A DNA stretch of 64,000 nt from LMUY01 sp964247705 (GTDB lineage: Bacteria > Pseudomonadota > Alphaproteobacteria > Acetobacterales > Acetobacteraceae): the NCBI GenBank assembly GCA_964247705.1, contig CAXTVQ010000018.1, forward strand, positions 7,453 through 71,452. The letters are read 5' to 3'. Shown one piece after another: positions 63,574 to 64,000 of this stretch. The notes beneath the pieces are model-generated. The model was not told where the DNA came from and did not search any database. It saw only the letters and a list, made by a program, of their open reading frames with translations. Position 1 is the stretch's first letter; each line of letters opens with the position of its first letter. Made by a program: the position numbers and the translations under genes.

Positions 63574-64000
63574 ATGTCCGCCACCGAGTTCCACCGCATC
63601 CGCCGCCTGCCGCCCTACGTCTTTGCGTCCGTCAACGACGCCAAGGCGCGCGCCCGGGCCGCCGGCGAAGACATCATCGACCTCGGCATGGGCAACCCGG
63701 ACGGCGCCACCCCGCCCCACATCGTGGCCAAGCTGGTCGAAGCCGTGCAGGACCCGCGCACCCACCGCTACAGCACCAGCAAAGGCATCCCCGGCCTCCG
63801 CCGCGCCCTGGCCGGCTACTACGCCCGCCGTTTCGACGTGGCGCTGGACCCGGAGACCGAGATCGTCGCCACCCTCGGCAGCAAGGAGGGCCTGGCCAAC
63901 CTCGCCGCCGCCATCACCAGCCCGGGCGACACGATCCTGGTGCCCAACCCGTCCTACCCGATCCACCAGTTCGGCTTCATCATCGCCGGCGCTTCGGTGC
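63574..64000 (+). CDS. PLP aminotransferase class I/II, AlaC-type (partial, cut by window end)
   Basis: 142 codons visible; the gene runs past the window edge. ATG 63574 is preceded by GAGGAAG. The N-terminus EFHRIRRLPPYVFASVNDAK, DIIDLGMGNPDGATPPHIV and THRYSTSKGIPGLRRALAGYY match the glutamate-pyruvate aminotransferase AlaC (also annotated LL-diaminopimelate aminotransferase-like). ATLGSKEGLANLAAAI and PNPSYPIHQFG support class I fold. The PLP lysine is outside the window. Confidence 0.9.
   Translation, partial: MSATEFHRIRRLPPYVFASVNDAKARARAAGEDIIDLGMGNPDGATPPHIVAKLVEAVQDPRTHRYSTSKGIPGLRRALAGYYARRFDVALDPETEIVATLGSKEGLANLAAAITSPGDTILVPNPSYPIHQFGFIIAGASV

Overview
The window reads as a chromosomal segment of a GC-rich (visibly about 70% G+C) alphaproteobacterium, most likely a member of the Acetobacteraceae/Rhodospirillales. 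This rests on gene content: a dat-hfq-hflX-inositol-phosphatase block, class I PHB synthase, FeS-type photolyase, orphan periplasmic binding proteins, an alphaproteobacterial-type LexA box, dense packing and frequent 4-nt ATGA/GTGA overlaps. I see no rRNA, tRNA, CRISPR array, prophage or insertion sequence. The species assignment is inference.

Layout. 1-5.4 kb: complete Pho module pstS-pstC-pstA-pstB-phoU-phoB (no phoR inside the window), followed by an orphan VapB-type antitoxin with a 19-codon vapC stump. 5.7-8.6 kb: an uncharacterised coiled-coil protein behind a LexA-like box, a DJ-1/PfpI protein and an MHS-family transporter. 8.6-19.5 kb: comM, a histone-deacetylase-like deacetylase, a family-5 binding protein, small proteins, a CorC/CNNM membrane protein, a prolyl oligopeptidase, serA and an LpxL-type acyltransferase. 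19.5-29.2 kb: a divergent catabolic locus. On the minus strand lie an alanine/serine-glyoxylate aminotransferase, an MFS carrier and a FAD/FeS 2-hydroxyacid dehydrogenase; on the plus strand lie a GntR regulator and an ABC importer (SBP plus two permeases, no ATPase). A perfect 10-bp inverted repeat sits between the two arms.

29.2-36.1 kb: a frameshifted remnant of a chloramphenicol-phosphotransferase-like kinase, a glyoxalase-fold protein, a small phenylacetate/aromatic module (pcaF/paaJ thiolase, paaI, paaK, orphan HAAT-type SBP), a GNAT and an aldo/keto reductase. 36.1-47.8 kb: an MBL-fold hydrolase, secreted proteins, an S10 peptidase, an OhrR-like regulator, a second orphan SBP, two MFS exporters, an M3 peptidase, an OGFr-domain protein, an iron-permease-family protein and YaiI. 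48.2-52.3 kb: gltA with a good terminator, an SNase-like protein, CYTH/CHAD and SixA. 52.4-58.2 kb: FeS photolyase, D-amino-acid transaminase, hfq, hflX, an inositol monophosphatase family protein and a two-gene envelope unit. 58.3-64 kb: a degenerate acyl-CoA-synthetase/GNAT fusion, phaC, a proline/alanine-rich OmpA-like lipoprotein and the start of an alaC-type aminotransferase cut by the window end.

Themes: phosphate/polyphosphate (pst-pho, CHAD, SixA), carbon storage and acetyl-CoA metabolism (gltA, phaC, Pat-like protein, paa genes), and several gene remnants (vapC, CPT kinase, and possibly the MBL-fold N-terminus) marking past rearrangements. No CRISPR, phage-defence or secretion system is visible. 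The most unusual signals are the LexA-box/leaderless gene, the divergent GntR operator, and the synthetase/GNAT fusion that has lost both its catalytic His and most of its ATP-grasp domain.
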